In this document: positions 5,126-5,265 of the stretch, one piece after another
How the letters are laid out: each line of letters begins with the position of its first letter
Position numbering within the stretch: position 1 is the first letter of the stretch
From: Gammaproteobacteria bacterium
Lineage (GTDB): Bacteria; Pseudomonadota; Gammaproteobacteria; SZUA-229
Assembly (NCBI GenBank): GCA_026998145.1
Contig: JALTRC010000127.1
Coordinates: 1-5,265, forward strand
Reading direction: 5' to 3'
Length of the DNA: 5,265 bases
Position numbers and translations under genes: made by a program
The notes under the pieces: model-generated
What the model saw: the letters and a program-made list of their open reading frames with translations, nothing else
What the model was told of the DNA's origin: nothing
Database searches by the model: none

Positions 5126-5265
5126 TTATGGAAGATACTTAAGGGGGTTTACAGGTTTTCCATTCTTGCGAATCTCAAAATGCAATTGCGCCCGTCCATT
5201 GCCAGGATTCCCCATTTTGGCAATCACCTGCTGCGCCTTTACCTGATCCCCTTCTTTCACCAGCA
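5126..5265 (-). CDS. nlpD: NlpD-type LytM/M23 domain protein, C-terminal 45 codons (5' end outside window)
   Basis: Too short for a standard ORF call, the minus-strand frame is open from the window edge to a TAA at 5126-5128. It reads as the last part of a LytM (peptidase M23) fold: LVKEGDQVKAQQVIAKMGN, then AQLHFEIRKNGKPVNPLKYLP. NlpD is an outer-membrane lipoprotein that in E. coli activates the septal amidase AmiC from the periplasm. An active M23 enzyme carries an HxH motif; here Gln-Leu-His replaces it (QLHFEIR), matching the degenerate, non-catalytic LytM domain of NlpD-type activators. Its position upstream of rpoS on the same strand supports nlpD over other M23 proteins such as EnvC or MepM. 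The 219-bp gap to rpoS is long, leaving room for a separate rpoS promoter. The lipobox and LysM domain expected near the N-terminus lie outside the window. Confidence 0.9.
   Translation of the reverse strand, partial: LVKEGDQVKAQQVIAKMGNPGNGRAQLHFEIRKNGKPVNPLKYLP

Overview
This looks like an ordinary chromosomal segment of a gammaproteobacterium with moderate GC content. The evidence is a C-terminal NlpD (LytM) fragment directly upstream of rpoS, a classic gammaproteobacterial pair. A YfdZ/AlaC-type aminotransferase precedes hom, and a small Mth938-like protein sits divergently beside it. From memory of gene order, free-living gammaproteobacteria such as methanotroph relatives are plausible, but the genus cannot be fixed from this window.

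Layout from left to right: the 3' end of aat (plus strand, cut by the window edge) runs to 311 and converges on an apparent alaC-hom operon (minus strand, 443-2971, 30 bp between the genes). Upstream of alaC lies a 263-bp divergent intergenic region with the alaC promoter, a 158-bp MITE-like long palindrome, and a TATAAT promoter for the Mth938-like gene (3235-3603, plus). A 289-bp intergenic region (3604-3892) follows, packed with short periodic repeats, a cluster of palindromes and the rpoS terminator. Next comes rpoS (minus, 3893-4906), a 219-bp leader/promoter region with phased A/T tracts, and the last 45 codons of nlpD (minus, 5126-5265).

The genes cover separate housekeeping jobs. AlaC makes alanine from pyruvate, and Hom commits aspartate semialdehyde to threonine and methionine. 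Aat tags N-terminal Arg/Lys proteins for ClpS/ClpAP. RpoS runs the stationary-phase and general stress response. NlpD activates a septal amidase. No new multi-gene system is visible. The points of interest are all non-coding: the long palindrome wedged between two divergent promoters, two families of short periodic intergenic repeats, the palindrome cluster with GGA loops beyond the rpoS terminator, and the structured leader and A-tract array upstream of rpoS.
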